From Flavobacterium sp. 140616W15 (lineage in GTDB: Bacteria > Bacteroidota > Bacteroidia > Flavobacteriales > Flavobacteriaceae), in assembly GCF_003668995.1 (NCBI RefSeq), contig NZ_CP033068.1, forward strand, positions 3,286,001-3,350,000: a DNA stretch of 64,000 nucleotides, read 5' to 3'. The translations under genes were made by a program, and so were the position numbers. The notes below the pieces were generated by a model. The model saw only the letters and a program-made list of their open reading frames with translations, had not been told where the DNA came from and did not search any database. Below are positions 1 to 8,714 of this stretch, piece by piece. The first letter of the stretch is position 1. Each line of letters begins with the position of its first letter.

Positions 1-1574
1 TTAAACCTCCAACTTCAACAACCAAGTCGTTCAATGTTAAGTTTTCATAAAACTCGTACTCACCTGGATTTTTAACTTCTCCATCAATCGTAACTTTGTA
101 TTCTTCTCTAAAATCCAAAATAGAATATACTGTTACAATATCTTCTCTTTTAATAATACGTCAGAATTTAAATCCCCTGAAAGTGCTTTTGCTAAATCAA
201 CATTTACAATTTCTGTCGTTAAATCCGATTTTAAACGAATAATCCTGGCTCGTTTTGTATAAGCATCTTCTTTTAAACCTTCTGCTCTTGTTATTAATTC
301 AGAGATACGCATTCCTTCTGTAAAAGAATAGAAATCTGGTCTAAACACTGCTCCTTCAACTTGAATACGATTTTCAAATCGATTTAATATTTTTGCCACT
401 TTAACAACATCTCCAGATTGAGGTTGGTATATGTTAAATTCACTTTCATTAACATCATGAACCTTAAACTCTTTTCCTGTTTTCTGTAAAACATTTACCG
501 AAGCTGTATAAGCTAAGTCATTAAATCCTGATGTAAAAGATAATAAATCATTAAAAGTCTCCCCTTTTTTCATCTCAAAAATTCCTGGACGTTTCACCTC
601 TCCTGTTACTGTTACTCGCATGCTGTAAGCTGGAATTCGAATAACATCATTTTCTTTCAAGCCAACATTATCTGATTGATCTCCTTTTAGTAAAAACTTA
701 TATATGTCTATATTTCTATAAACCCTGTTATTACGAATCAATTCAATATTCCTATAGCTACCATTTTTGCCTGGTCCACCTGCTAAATGCAAAGCATTAT
801 ATACTGTCGCCAAAGAAGACACTGAATAATTACCAGGTTGTTTCCCTCCAACAATAGTAATTTTGATTGTTCTTATTTTTGCTAAACTAACACTTACTTG
901 CGATTGACCTGATCTAACCGTACTATACACTTTTGCAATAGCAGCTTTAATTTTTGTGTAGCTGCCTCAATAGTCATTCCCGATACAGCAATTTGACCGA
1001 CATATTGTATCGTAATCTTTCCTTCAACACTTACAGGAATATTATCTTCAAATTCCTGAACACCATAAACACTAATTTGTAATTCATCTCCAGGCCCTAA
1101 AATATAATTCATTGGCGTTGCCAATTTCAGATCAGGCTCAAAATTCAATGTAGGATTATCAAATAACTCGGAACCAAAGATTAAAGCATTTATAGAATCT
1201 TTTATTTTAACATTGATAATTTCTTGCTGTTTCCTTCCGAATTCAGTCTTTTTATTTTTGCCATCCTTACCATCTAAATCTTTATCTTTTGGATCTTTAT
1301 CTTTCTGGTCTTTTTTAGAAACCTGATCTAATCTTATTTTCAATTTAGAAAACTCAGATTTACTCATTCCTTTTGATAGAATTGCTTCCTCTGCATCGTC
1401 TATACTAAGACTTTTAGCTTCTAATTGATTTTTGATTTTATTAATATCACTATCTGATAAATAATCAACTTTAACAGCACTTAAATCTTTAGACTTTAAA
1501 ATATCTTGAGCTGACATATTTAATGATACCAAAAGAGCAAAAAATAATATAAATACTGCCGTTATCTTTTTCAT
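1..1574 (-). pseudogene. Multi-SLBB polysaccharide export protein (Wza-like), two frameshifts, cut by window edge
   Basis: Exports capsule or exopolysaccharide across the outer membrane. The start at 1574 (MKKITAVF) is preferred over the in-frame ATG at 1598 because it opens a clean signal peptide ending near NMSA. A charged linker with a Lys/Asp-rich stretch (KDKDPKDKDLDGKDGK) follows, then a Poly_export domain with LGPGDELQISVYG, then repeated SLBB units recognisable by TVTGEVKRPGIFEM, IQVEGAVFRPDFYSF and TIDGEVKNPGEYEFY. The frame breaks twice. Adding one A to the run complementary to 951-955 restores TQKIKAAIAKVYSTV, and adding one A to the run complementary to 148-151 restores LLKREDIVTVYSI, after which the frame is open to base 1. 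It lies 70 nt downstream of rmlB. Two one-base losses in A runs suggest sequencing error or recent inactivation. The family is clear; whether the gene works is not. Confidence 0.8.
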
Positions 1575-1644
1575 ATAGTTTATTTTAATAAAATTCATTT
1601 AGGTAACTTCTAATTCAATACCCTGAATTAAAAATTACAAATAT

Positions 1645-2691
1645 CTAAGAATATTGTTTTTTATAATAATCTTTATAAGTTCCAGAAGTCACATTTTGCA
1701 ACCATTGTTCGTTACTTAAATACCAATTTATAGTTTTTTCTAATCCTTCTTCAAAAGTGACTGAAGGCTTCCATCCTAATTCTCTATTAATTTTAGAAGC
1801 ATCGATTGCATACCGCAAATCATGCCCGGGTCTATCTTTTACGTAAGTTATCAATTCTTGAGAAGTGCCTTTATCTCTTCCTAATTTCTCATCCATGATT
1901 TGACACAATAATTTAACCAAATCAATATTCTTCCATTCATTAAAGCCTCCAATATTGTACGTTTCATGATTTTTCCCTTCATGAAATACTAAATCAATAG
2001 CATTAGCATGATCCTCTACAAATAACCAATCACGAGTATAATTACCATCTCCATATACTGGCAATGGCTTATTATTGATGATATTATTAATAAAAAGGGG
2101 GATTAATTTTTCAGGAAAGTGATAGGATCCATAATTATTAGAACAATTCGTTAAGACATAAGGCAAGCCATATGTTTCACCATATGCGCGTACAAAATGA
2201 TCAGAACTTGCTTTTGAAGCTGAATAAGGGGAATTAGGATCATAGGCTGTTTTTTCAGTAAATAATCCTTCGGCTCCAAGTGACCCATAAACCTCATCGG
2301 TACTAATATGGTAAAATCTCTTACCCTCTTGATTATTCTTCCATTGATTTTTTGCTGCATTAAGTAAATTCATCGTTCCAATAACATTCGTTTTTACAAA
2401 CGAAAGTGGATCTTCTATTGAGCGGTCTACGTGAGACTCGGCTGCCAAATGCAGCACTCCTTCAAACTCATTTTCTGAAAAAAGATTATTTATAAAGGAT
2501 TCATCAACTATATCTCCTTTAACAAAAGTATAATTGGGTTTATTTTCAATATCTTTAATATTCTCCAAATTACCTGCATAAGTCAATGCATCTAAATTAA
2601 AAATATGATATTGTGGATATTTTGTCACAAAACGTCTTACTACGTGCGATCCAATAAATCCAGCACCTCCTGTTATAAGTATTTTTTTCAT
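1645..2691 (-). CDS. rmlB: dTDP-glucose 4,6-dehydratase
   Basis: Converts dTDP-glucose to dTDP-4-keto-6-deoxyglucose, the branch point to rhamnose and other deoxysugars, in the cytoplasm using bound NAD. The 348-residue length is normal for the family. The Rossmann glycine motif GGAGFIG sits at residues 8-14, the dehydratase-specific TDE triad at 131-133, and the SDR YxxxK pair at Y156/K160. The stop of the upstream manC-like gene lies 7 nt away, so the two are co-transcribed. No rmlA, rmlC or rmlD is visible in the window, so the final sugar cannot be named; the rest of the pathway may lie beyond the left edge. Confidence 0.95.
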   Translation of the reverse strand: MKKILITGGAGFIGSHVVRRFVTKYPQYHIFNLDALTYAGNLENIKDIENKPNYTFVKGDIVDESFINNLFSENEFEGVLHLAAESHVDRSIEDPLSFVKTNVIGTMNLLNAAKNQWKNNQEGKRFYHISTDEVYGSLGAEGLFTEKTAYDPNSPYSASKASSDHFVRAYGETYGLPYVLTNCSNNYGSYHFPEKLIPLFINNIINNKPLPVYGDGNYTRDWLFVEDHANAIDLVFHEGKNHETYNIGGFNEWKNIDLVKLLCQIMDEKLGRDKGTSQELITYVKDRPGHDLRYAIDASKINRELGWKPSVTFEEGLEKTINWYLSNEQWLQNVTSGTYKDYYKKQYS

Positions 2692-2698
2692 TTTTATC

Positions 2699-3700
2699 TT
2701 AGTTCAATAATTCAGAGTTCCGCCTCTCTAATTCTCCATATAAATCCTTGACATCTTGCGAATTTTCTTTTTGCAAAATCAAATTAGCTGTATCTGTGTG
2801 CACAAAAATAGTATTTTTTAATCCCAAAAATGTTGTATGCTTATCAGAACCAATAACCATATTACCAAACTTATCTACAAAATGCCCTTTAGTAATTAAA
2901 TAATCATATACTGATTCAAAAGATCCTAAATCAGACCAAGCAAAAGCTGCTGGAACTACTTTGATCTTTTTACTACGTTCCATAACCGCATAATCAATAC
3001 TTATAGAAGGAATATCTAGTGATAAGTCTAAATCTAAATTACCATTTTTATTATTCTCCCAAACTTTTTTAGATTTTTCATATACTTCAGGCTGATATGT
3101 TTTTAATTCATCTAATAACACACCTGCTTTAAAACAGAACATTCCGCTGTTCCATAAAAAATTACCTCTTGCAATAAAATCCTTAGCTGTAACACTATTA
3201 GGTTTTTCACGAAAAGAAACTACGTCATCACCTCTCGATTCGATATATCCATATCCTGTTTCTGGCTTCGTTGGTACGATTCCAAACGTTACAATGTATC
3301 CTTCTTCTGCCTTAGCAATTGCTTTTTTTATTGCTTGATTATACTGCCCCATTTCATCAATAATATGATCCGAAGGTGTTACGATTAATATATCGTCAGG
3401 TTGAGAAGCAAAGGCGGCAAAGGCAATAGCAGCTGCTGTATTTCGAGGAGTTGATTCTACAATATTAATATAATCCTTTCCCAACTTCTTCATTACCTTT
3501 TCACTCAGATGACAATTATCAATGTTTCCAACAACCATAACTTTGTCTGCCAAATTAGCATTTCGTTCCACCGTCATTTCAAACAATGATTTTTCTTCAA
3601 ATATCTCTAAATATTGTTTGGGCATGCTTTTACGAGAAAGTGGCCACAATCTACTACCTACTCCACCTGTTAAAATAACGTGAGTTATTGGCATTCCCAT
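2699..3700 (-). CDS. manC: Mannose-1-phosphate guanylyltransferase
   Basis: Makes GDP-mannose from mannose-1-phosphate and GTP. The N-terminus carries the nucleotidyltransferase signature GGVGSRLWPLSRKSMPKQ (about residues 12-29), followed by VTPSDHII and the FREKP sugar-nucleotide motif. At 333 residues it is the single-domain form, without the phosphomannose isomerase cupin found in bifunctional ManC. Two in-frame starts (3700 and 3694) differ by two residues; the first lies only 3 nt after the stop of the upstream cytidylyltransferase. It belongs to the second transcription unit of the polysaccharide locus, supplying GDP-Man or its GDP-fucose derivatives. Confidence 0.9.
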   Translation of the reverse strand: MGMPITHVILTGGVGSRLWPLSRKSMPKQYLEIFEEKSLFEMTVERNANLADKVMVVGNIDNCHLSEKVMKKLGKDYINIVESTPRNTAAAIAFAAFASQPDDILIVTPSDHIIDEMGQYNQAIKKAIAKAEEGYIVTFGIVPTKPETGYGYIESRGDDVVSFREKPNSVTAKDFIARGNFLWNSGMFCFKAGVLLDELKTYQPEVYEKSKKVWENNKNGNLDLDLSLDIPSISIDYAVMERSKKIKVVPAAFAWSDLGSFESVYDYLITKGHFVDKFGNMVIGSDKHTTFLGLKNTIFVHTDTANLILQKENSQDVKDLYGELERRNSELLN

Positions 3701-3703
3701 ATA

Positions 3704-4126
3704 TTATATCCTTTTTAATTGTTTTTCTGCAACCTCTTTTCTAAGATTACTACTTGAGAATCGATGATCTCTAACATTAAAGTATAACGTTATTCCTTTT
3801 TGCTCACAATAAGCACGTCCAGTAAAATTTTCATTCCTATATTCATCACCAATAATACGAACATCTATTTTGAAAGAACGCAAAATATCTTCTAGATCTT
3901 GCTCTGTTGCATAAGGAACAATTTCGTCAACAAATTTGCATCCTTTTAATTGTATGTATCTTTCTACTACTGTTTGCGAAGGAATATTTTTTTCTGGACG
4001 ATCAAGTGTTGGATCTATTTGCAAACCCACTATTAAATAATCACATTCCCTCTTTGCTTCTTCTAACATCTTAATATGCCCAGCATGCAATAAATCAAAA
4101 GCACTAAAAGTTATTCCTACTCTCAT
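3704..4126 (-). CDS. Cytidylyltransferase-like protein (TagD/glycerol-3-phosphate cytidylyltransferase family)
   Basis: Small nucleotidyltransferase of the HxGH class. The first 20 residues contain FSAFDLLHAGH, with HAGH at 14-17 binding the nucleotide phosphates. The C-terminal RFSSSNLRKEV occupies the place of the RTxGISTT motif of TagD. Length (140 residues) matches glycerol-3-phosphate cytidylyltransferase. It sits between the UDP-HexNAc dehydrogenase (15 nt gap to its repaired stop) and manC (3 nt gap), so it likely activates a polyol phosphate or similar group decorating the polysaccharide. The substrate cannot be read from the sequence; the altered second motif makes CDP-glycerol only one option. 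Confidence 0.75.
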   Translation of the reverse strand: MRVGITFSAFDLLHAGHIKMLEEAKRECDYLIVGLQIDPTLDRPEKNIPSQTVVERYIQLKGCKFVDEIVPYATEQDLEDILRSFKIDVRIIGDEYRNENFTGRAYCEQKGITLYFNVRDHRFSSSNLRKEVAEKQLKRI

Positions 4127-4141
4127 AATTTAATTTAAAAT

Positions 4142-5424
4142 TTACAGTCTATTATCTGCAATATCTCCTAATATTCCTTTTACATCATACAACAAGCTAT
4201 TTTCTTTTTGTAGTTCTGAAAAATTTAAATTCAAAAATCAGCATGTGCTACTCCTAGAACAACTGCATCAAATTTTTGATTAGGTATTATATTGATTATA
4301 TCTAATTTATATTCTTTATATACTTCTTCTAAACTTGCCAATGGGTCAAATATTGTAACTGTAACCCCATATTCTTTTAAAGCATTTATTAAATCTACAA
4401 TTTTGGTATTACGCACATCAGGACAATTTTCTTTAAATGTGATTCCGAGCATTAAAATATTAGCTCCATTTACATAAATTCCTTTTTTCAGCATAAGCTT
4501 GATCACTTGAGAAGCAATGTACTCTCCCATGCTGTCATTTAAACGGCGTCCTGCCAAAATAATTTCTGGGTGATATCCAAATTCCTGAGCTCTTTGTGCT
4601 AAATAATAAGGATCAACACCAATGCAATGACCACCAACTAATCCTGGCTTGAACGGCAAAAAATTCCATTTTGTTCCTGCAGCCTCTAAAACAGCCTGAG
4701 TATCAATATCCATTAAATTGAATATTTTTGCTAATTCATTTACAAATGCAATATTAATATCTCTCTGTGAATTTTCGATAACCTTAGCCGCCTCTGCAAC
4801 TTTTATTGTCGGTGCTAGATGTGTTCCTGCAATAATTACAGTTTTATATAATTCATCAACTTTTTTACCTATTTCAGGTGTTGAACCTGAGGTAACTTTC
4901 AGAATTTTCTCAACCGTATGCTCTTTATCTCCTGGATTAATTCGCTCCGGCGAATATCCTGCGTAAAAATCAACATTATATTTCAATCCAGATATTCTTT
5001 CCAGAACGGGAACACACTCTTCTTCAGTGACTCCAGGATAAACAGTAGATTCATAAATAACTATATCTCCTTTTTTTAAAACCGAAGCAATACTCTCACT
5101 TGATTTATATAAAGGAGTTAAATCTGGTCTATTATTCTTGTCAACTGGAGTTGGAACTGTTACTATATAATAATTGCAATCTTTTATATCCTCCATTTTT
5201 GAGGTACAAAACAAACCAATTGCATCCCCTGTTTTGTCAAGTAAAACTTTTTGCAAAGTTTCATCATCAACTTCAAATGTCGTATCGGTACCTGATCGCA
5301 ATGAACTTACTCTTGACTGATTAATATCAAAACCAACAACAGAATACTTTGTAGCAAATAATCTCGCTAATGGCAATCCAACATAACCCAAGCCTATAAT
5401 TGCTATTTTTACGTTTTTTTCCAT
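4142..5424 (-). CDS. Nucleotide-sugar dehydrogenase (WbpO/TviB-type UDP-HexNAc dehydrogenase), frameshifted near C-terminus
   Basis: NAD-dependent two-step oxidation of a UDP-N-acetylhexosamine to the uronic acid, probably UDP-GalNAc to UDP-GalNAcA given the epimerase in the same locus. The Rossmann motif GLGYVG is at residues 11-16 and the catalytic cysteine is C267 in [14 protein letters not shown]. As written, the frame stops at 4231 after GVAHADF. One extra base in the A-run 4233-4237 (T on the coding strand) restores a further 30 residues ending in [16 protein letters not shown] and a stop at 4142, giving 427 residues, the usual family length. The contraction therefore looks like a sequencing error or a very recent mutation. 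A strong promoter precedes it at 5523-5553. Confidence 0.85.
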
Positions 5425-5522
5425 ATATTTCTAGTTGTATTTCATCATTATAATCATTTATTCCCACAGCTTCGCTTATCCAAGTCACATTTTGACCTAG
5501 ATAACCGAACATACACTTTTGG

Positions 5523-5553
5523 CAAATATACCATAATAAGGCTATTAATTCAA
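5523..5553 (-). promoter_or_regulatory. Bacteroidota-type promoter for the second polysaccharide transcription unit
   Basis: On the minus strand TTG (5551-5553) and TATATTTG (5523-5530) are spaced by 20 nt, matching the TTG/TAnnTTTG consensus of the Bacteroidota housekeeping sigma factor. It leaves a leader of about 90 nt before the dehydrogenase start at 5424. It lies downstream of the 5655-5694 terminator, so the distal genes can be expressed independently of the wza-wzc unit. Confidence 0.6.
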
Positions 5554-5654
5554 TAGCAAAAACTACTGAAACAATAAAAAATAAATTATTAAGTAGCTAA
5601 AAAAACACAATTGGCTAAAAGTCAACATAAAAATATTCTTAACTCAAACACAAG

Positions 5655-5694
5655 GCATAAAAAAATCACTAAAACTAGTGATTCTTTTTTATGC
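5655..5694 (-). terminator. Long hairpin terminator after the UpxY-like gene
   Basis: A near-perfect inverted repeat: GCATAAAAAA and TTTTTTATGC arms enclose ATCACTA/TAGTGAT with a 4-nt loop. It has T-rich runs in both directions, so it could stop transcription on either strand. It is 36 nt beyond the stop of the antiterminator gene and separates the two halves of the polysaccharide locus. Confidence 0.65.
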
Positions 5695-5730
5695 AAATTA
5701 TCACAAATACCTCACAATTATCTTGTTAAT

Positions 5731-6195
5731 TTATTTGTATTTTATTTTTAACACGCAACCTAATGACTCCAAAACTAATGTATAATGAGTATTAGATATT
5801 TCTCGAACTATTGCATCCTGACTACTAAAAGCACCTGAATCTAACTTTATTTTATCTCCTATCTTAAATGGAGCTACTGAAACTTCGCTAATCGCAGGAG
5901 ATTCTATGCTACTTTTAATAATCCTAATTTCTTCATCACGAACAATTGCCGGTTTACCCAACCAAAATAAATAACGAATAACTCCAGGAATTTGAAACAC
6001 TAAATTTCTATCCAAGTCTTCTAATTGAACAAAAACATAAGAATTAAACAAAGGCACTTCTACCTTTTTTTTTCTATCCGACCATTGTCTTATTTGAATA
6101 ATCAATGGGCAATAACACTTTACCCCTATCTTATTTAATTGATCCGCAACTTTTTTTTCCCATCTGGGTTTAGTATAAACTACATACCAATTCAT
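5731..6195 (-). CDS. UpxY/NusG-like transcription antiterminator
   Basis: Specialised NusG paralogue of the UpxY/RfaH type that promotes elongation through a polysaccharide operon. The 154 residues comprise an NGN domain (WYVVYTKPRWEKKVADQL at the N-terminus, VPLFNSYVFVQ around 47-57, IPGVIRYLFW) and a C-terminal KOW-like segment beginning about residue 110 (APFKIGDKIKL). It lies 67 nt after ugd and before the 5655-5694 hairpin. In Bacteroides, UpxY genes usually open the locus; here it is the fifth gene, so it could control read-through of the hairpin that follows it. That is inference; the family call is firm. Confidence 0.85.
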   Translation of the reverse strand: MNWYVVYTKPRWEKKVADQLNKIGVKCYCPLIIQIRQWSDRKKKVEVPLFNSYVFVQLEDLDRNLVFQIPGVIRYLFWLGKPAIVRDEEIRIIKSSIESPAISEVSVAPFKIGDKIKLDSGAFSSQDAIVREISNTHYTLVLESLGCVLKIKYK

Positions 6196-6262
6196 TATTA
6201 TTTATTTTGTTATGAATTTTATCTACAAACATCAATACAACAGCAACTAATTCATTACAATA

Positions 6263-7654
6263 TCATGACCCAATACCCAGATATACAAATCCGATTTTCT
6301 TTAGCTCTTCTTTATCTAATATATTTCTTCCATCAAAAACAAAAGCTGGTTTTTGCATTGAATTATAAATTCTTTCCCAATCATATTTCACAAACTCATC
6401 CCACTCAGTCAAAACAGCAATCGCATGAGCTCCGTTACAAGCTTCATAAGCATTTTCAAAAGTAGCAACTGCTTTAGTATTCTCTTCTAAAACTCTAGTT
6501 TCTAAATAATTTAAGTCATTTAGCATCTTTTCCCTAGAGACTTTAGGATCATAAACAGCAATTTTAGCTTGTTCGTTAATCAAATCATCAGCTACATAAA
6601 TCGCTGCTGACTCACGCGTATCATTTGTATCCTTTTTAAAAGCCCAACCTAAGAATGTTATTTTTTTGCCTGAAACGGTATTATATAGTGTCTGAACAAT
6701 TTTATTGGAGAACCTTTTCTTCTGATGGTCATTCATAATAATCACTTGCTCCCAATAATCGGCTACTTCATTTAATCCATATGACTTTGCAATATAAACT
6801 AGATTTAAAATATCTTTTTGAAAACATGATCCTCCAAATCCAACAGAAGCTTTAAGAAATTTAGAACCAATTCTTGTATCCATTCCAATTGCTCTTGCCA
6901 CTTCATCTACGTCAGCTCCAGTCTTCTCACACAATTCAGACATGGCATTGATTGAAGATATTCTTTGAGCCAAAAATGCATTTGCAGTCAACTTTGATAG
7001 CTCTGATGACCAAACATTTGTCGTTAGAATTCTATCTGATGATACCCAATTCGAATACACTTCTACAAGAGCGTCTATTGCTTCTTTACCTTCTGATGTA
7101 GCATCACCACCAATTAATATTCGATCTGGATTTAACAAATCTGTTACTGCCGTACCTTCAGCTAAAAACTCAGGATTTGATAAAATTTGAAATTGAACTC
7201 CATTTCCTGTATTGTCCAAAATACTTTTAATAGCTTCAGCTGTTCGTACTGGCAATGTCGATTTTTCGACTACAATCTTATTATCTTTTGCAATCTTGGC
7301 AATTTGTCTTGCACATAATTCAATATACTTTAAATCTGCTGCCATTCCTTTCCCTTTTCCATAGGTCTTAGTAGGCGTATTTACAGATATAAAGATAATT
7401 TGAGCCTCATCTATAGCTTTTTCAACATCAGTAGAAAAGAATAAGTTTCGACCTCTCGCTTCGGCTACAATCTTATCTAGGCCAGGTTCATAAATTGGTA
7501 TATTATCGGTATTCTCATCATTCCATGCCTTGATTCTTTCTTCATTTAAATCAACTACTGTAACTTGTATATGCGGACATTTTTGTGCTATAACTGCCAT
7601 AGTTGGTCCACCTACGTAACCTGCACCAATACAACAAATCTTTGTGATTTTCAT
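6263..7654 (-). CDS. ugd: UDP-glucose 6-dehydrogenase (animal-type)
   Basis: Oxidises UDP-glucose to UDP-glucuronate with two NAD. The 463-residue length and the sequence resemble the animal-type UGDH subgroup rather than the shorter bacterial form. Features: Rossmann motif GAGYVGGP (10-17), substrate loop [11 protein letters not shown], catalytic cysteine C277 in [11 protein letters not shown], and the C-terminal NAD/UDP domain with [14 protein letters not shown]. It sits 54 nt downstream of the epimerase gene in the wza-wzc unit. A second dehydrogenase at 4142-5424 acts on a different sugar by family, so both glucuronate and a HexNAc-uronate are plausible repeat-unit components. Confidence 0.93.
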   Translation of the reverse strand: MKITKICCIGAGYVGGPTMAVIAQKCPHIQVTVVDLNEERIKAWNDENTDNIPIYEPGLDKIVAEARGRNLFFSTDVEKAIDEAQIIFISVNTPTKTYGKGKGMAADLKYIELCARQIAKIAKDNKIVVEKSTLPVRTAEAIKSILDNTGNGVQFQILSNPEFLAEGTAVTDLLNPDRILIGGDATSEGKEAIDALVEVYSNWVSSDRILTTNVWSSELSKLTANAFLAQRISSINAMSELCEKTGADVDEVARAIGMDTRIGSKFLKASVGFGGSCFQKDILNLVYIAKSYGLNEVADYWEQVIIMNDHQKKRFSNKIVQTLYNTVSGKKITFLGWAFKKDTNDTRESAAIYVADDLINEQAKIAVYDPKVSREKMLNDLNYLETRVLEENTKAVATFENAYEACNGAHAIAVLTEWDEFVKYDWERIYNSMQKPAFVFDGRNILDKEELKKIGFVYLGIGS

Positions 7655-7708
7655 CTAACTAAATTTACAAATATTTTTTATTCTGTTTTTATTCTATTTT
7701 AAAGAAAA

Positions 7709-8689
7709 CTATTTCTTTAAGTTACTCCAATACCAACTTACAGCTTCTTTCAAACCTTCTTGTAAAGAATATTTAGGATCGTATTCTAATAATCTTTTTG
7801 CTTTATCTATACTTGCTAAAGAATGCGGAATGTCTCCTGCTCTAGTTGGCCCATAGGTTATTTCTATAGACGCAATTTTAGCATCATTTTCGGATAAATA
7901 TTTTTTTAAATAACCAACTAAATCATTTAAGGTATTTCTATCTCCATATGCAGTATTATAAACTGTATTAACTGCTTCTGGATTCTTAGTCGTAATAGCC
8001 AAAGCATTCATTTGAATCACATTATCAATATAAGTAAAATCACGCGAAAAATTCCCATCCCCATTAATAACTGGGCTTTCGTAATTCATTAATTGCATTA
8101 CAAATTTAGGAATCACCGCTGCATAAGCTCCTTTTGGATCTTGTTTCCTTCCAAAAACATTAAAATAACGCAATCCAATTGTTTCCAACCCATAAGTTCT
8201 GCTAAAGATCTCAGCATATAACTCATTTACATATTTTGTAATAGCATAAGGTGACAATGGTTTTCCTATTACTTCTTCTACCTTTGGTAATCCTTCTGAA
8301 TCACCGTAAGTAGACGAGCTTGCTGCATAAATAAATCGTTTTACTTTAGCATCTCTTGAAGCCACAAGCATGTTTAAAAATCCCGAAACATTAACGTCAT
8401 TCGTTGTAATTGGGTCATTTATGGATCTTGGAACTGAACCCAAAGCTGCCTCATGTAAAACATAATCAACCCCTTGAACCGCTAAAATACAATCAGCTAT
8501 ATTTCGAATATCTCCTTCAATTAATTTAAAATTGTCATTCGCAACAAAATCTTTTAAATTATGTCGATGACCTGTCGAAAAATTATCTAAACAAACAACT
8601 TTATGACCTTGCCCTAAGAAATATTCACATAGATTAGAACCTATAAAGCCAGCTCCTCCGGTAATTAATATCGTGTTTTGTGATTCCAT
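7709..8689 (-). CDS. UDP-N-acetylglucosamine 4-epimerase (WbpP/TviC-type)
   Basis: Extended SDR epimerase interconverting UDP-GlcNAc and UDP-GalNAc. The NAD-binding GGAGFIG lies at residues 11-17, the catalytic SSSTYGD at 124-130 and YAITK at Y148-K152. The stretch ALGSVPRSINDP is typical of the WbpP group that prefers N-acetylated sugars over UDP-Glc. It is 25 nt downstream of wzc. Its product is the expected substrate of the dehydrogenase at 4142-5424, which together would yield UDP-GalNAcA. Substrate preference is inferred from resemblance, not shown. Confidence 0.85.
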   Translation of the reverse strand: MESQNTILITGGAGFIGSNLCEYFLGQGHKVVCLDNFSTGHRHNLKDFVANDNFKLIEGDIRNIADCILAVQGVDYVLHEAALGSVPRSINDPITTNDVNVSGFLNMLVASRDAKVKRFIYAASSSTYGDSEGLPKVEEVIGKPLSPYAITKYVNELYAEIFSRTYGLETIGLRYFNVFGRKQDPKGAYAAVIPKFVMQLMNYESPVINGDGNFSRDFTYIDNVIQMNALAITTKNPEAVNTVYNTAYGDRNTLNDLVGYLKKYLSENDAKIASIEITYGPTRAGDIPHSLASIDKAKRLLEYDPKYSLQEGLKEAVSWYWSNLKK

Positions 8690-8714
8690 AATTAATACTT
8701 TAAATGACTCGATA

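Noticed and set aside
5327..5512. A 61-codon minus-strand ORF beginning just after the promoter at 5523
   Set aside because: It overlaps the dehydrogenase start out of frame, has no resemblance to a leader peptide and ends in unstructured Cys/Phe-rich sequence.
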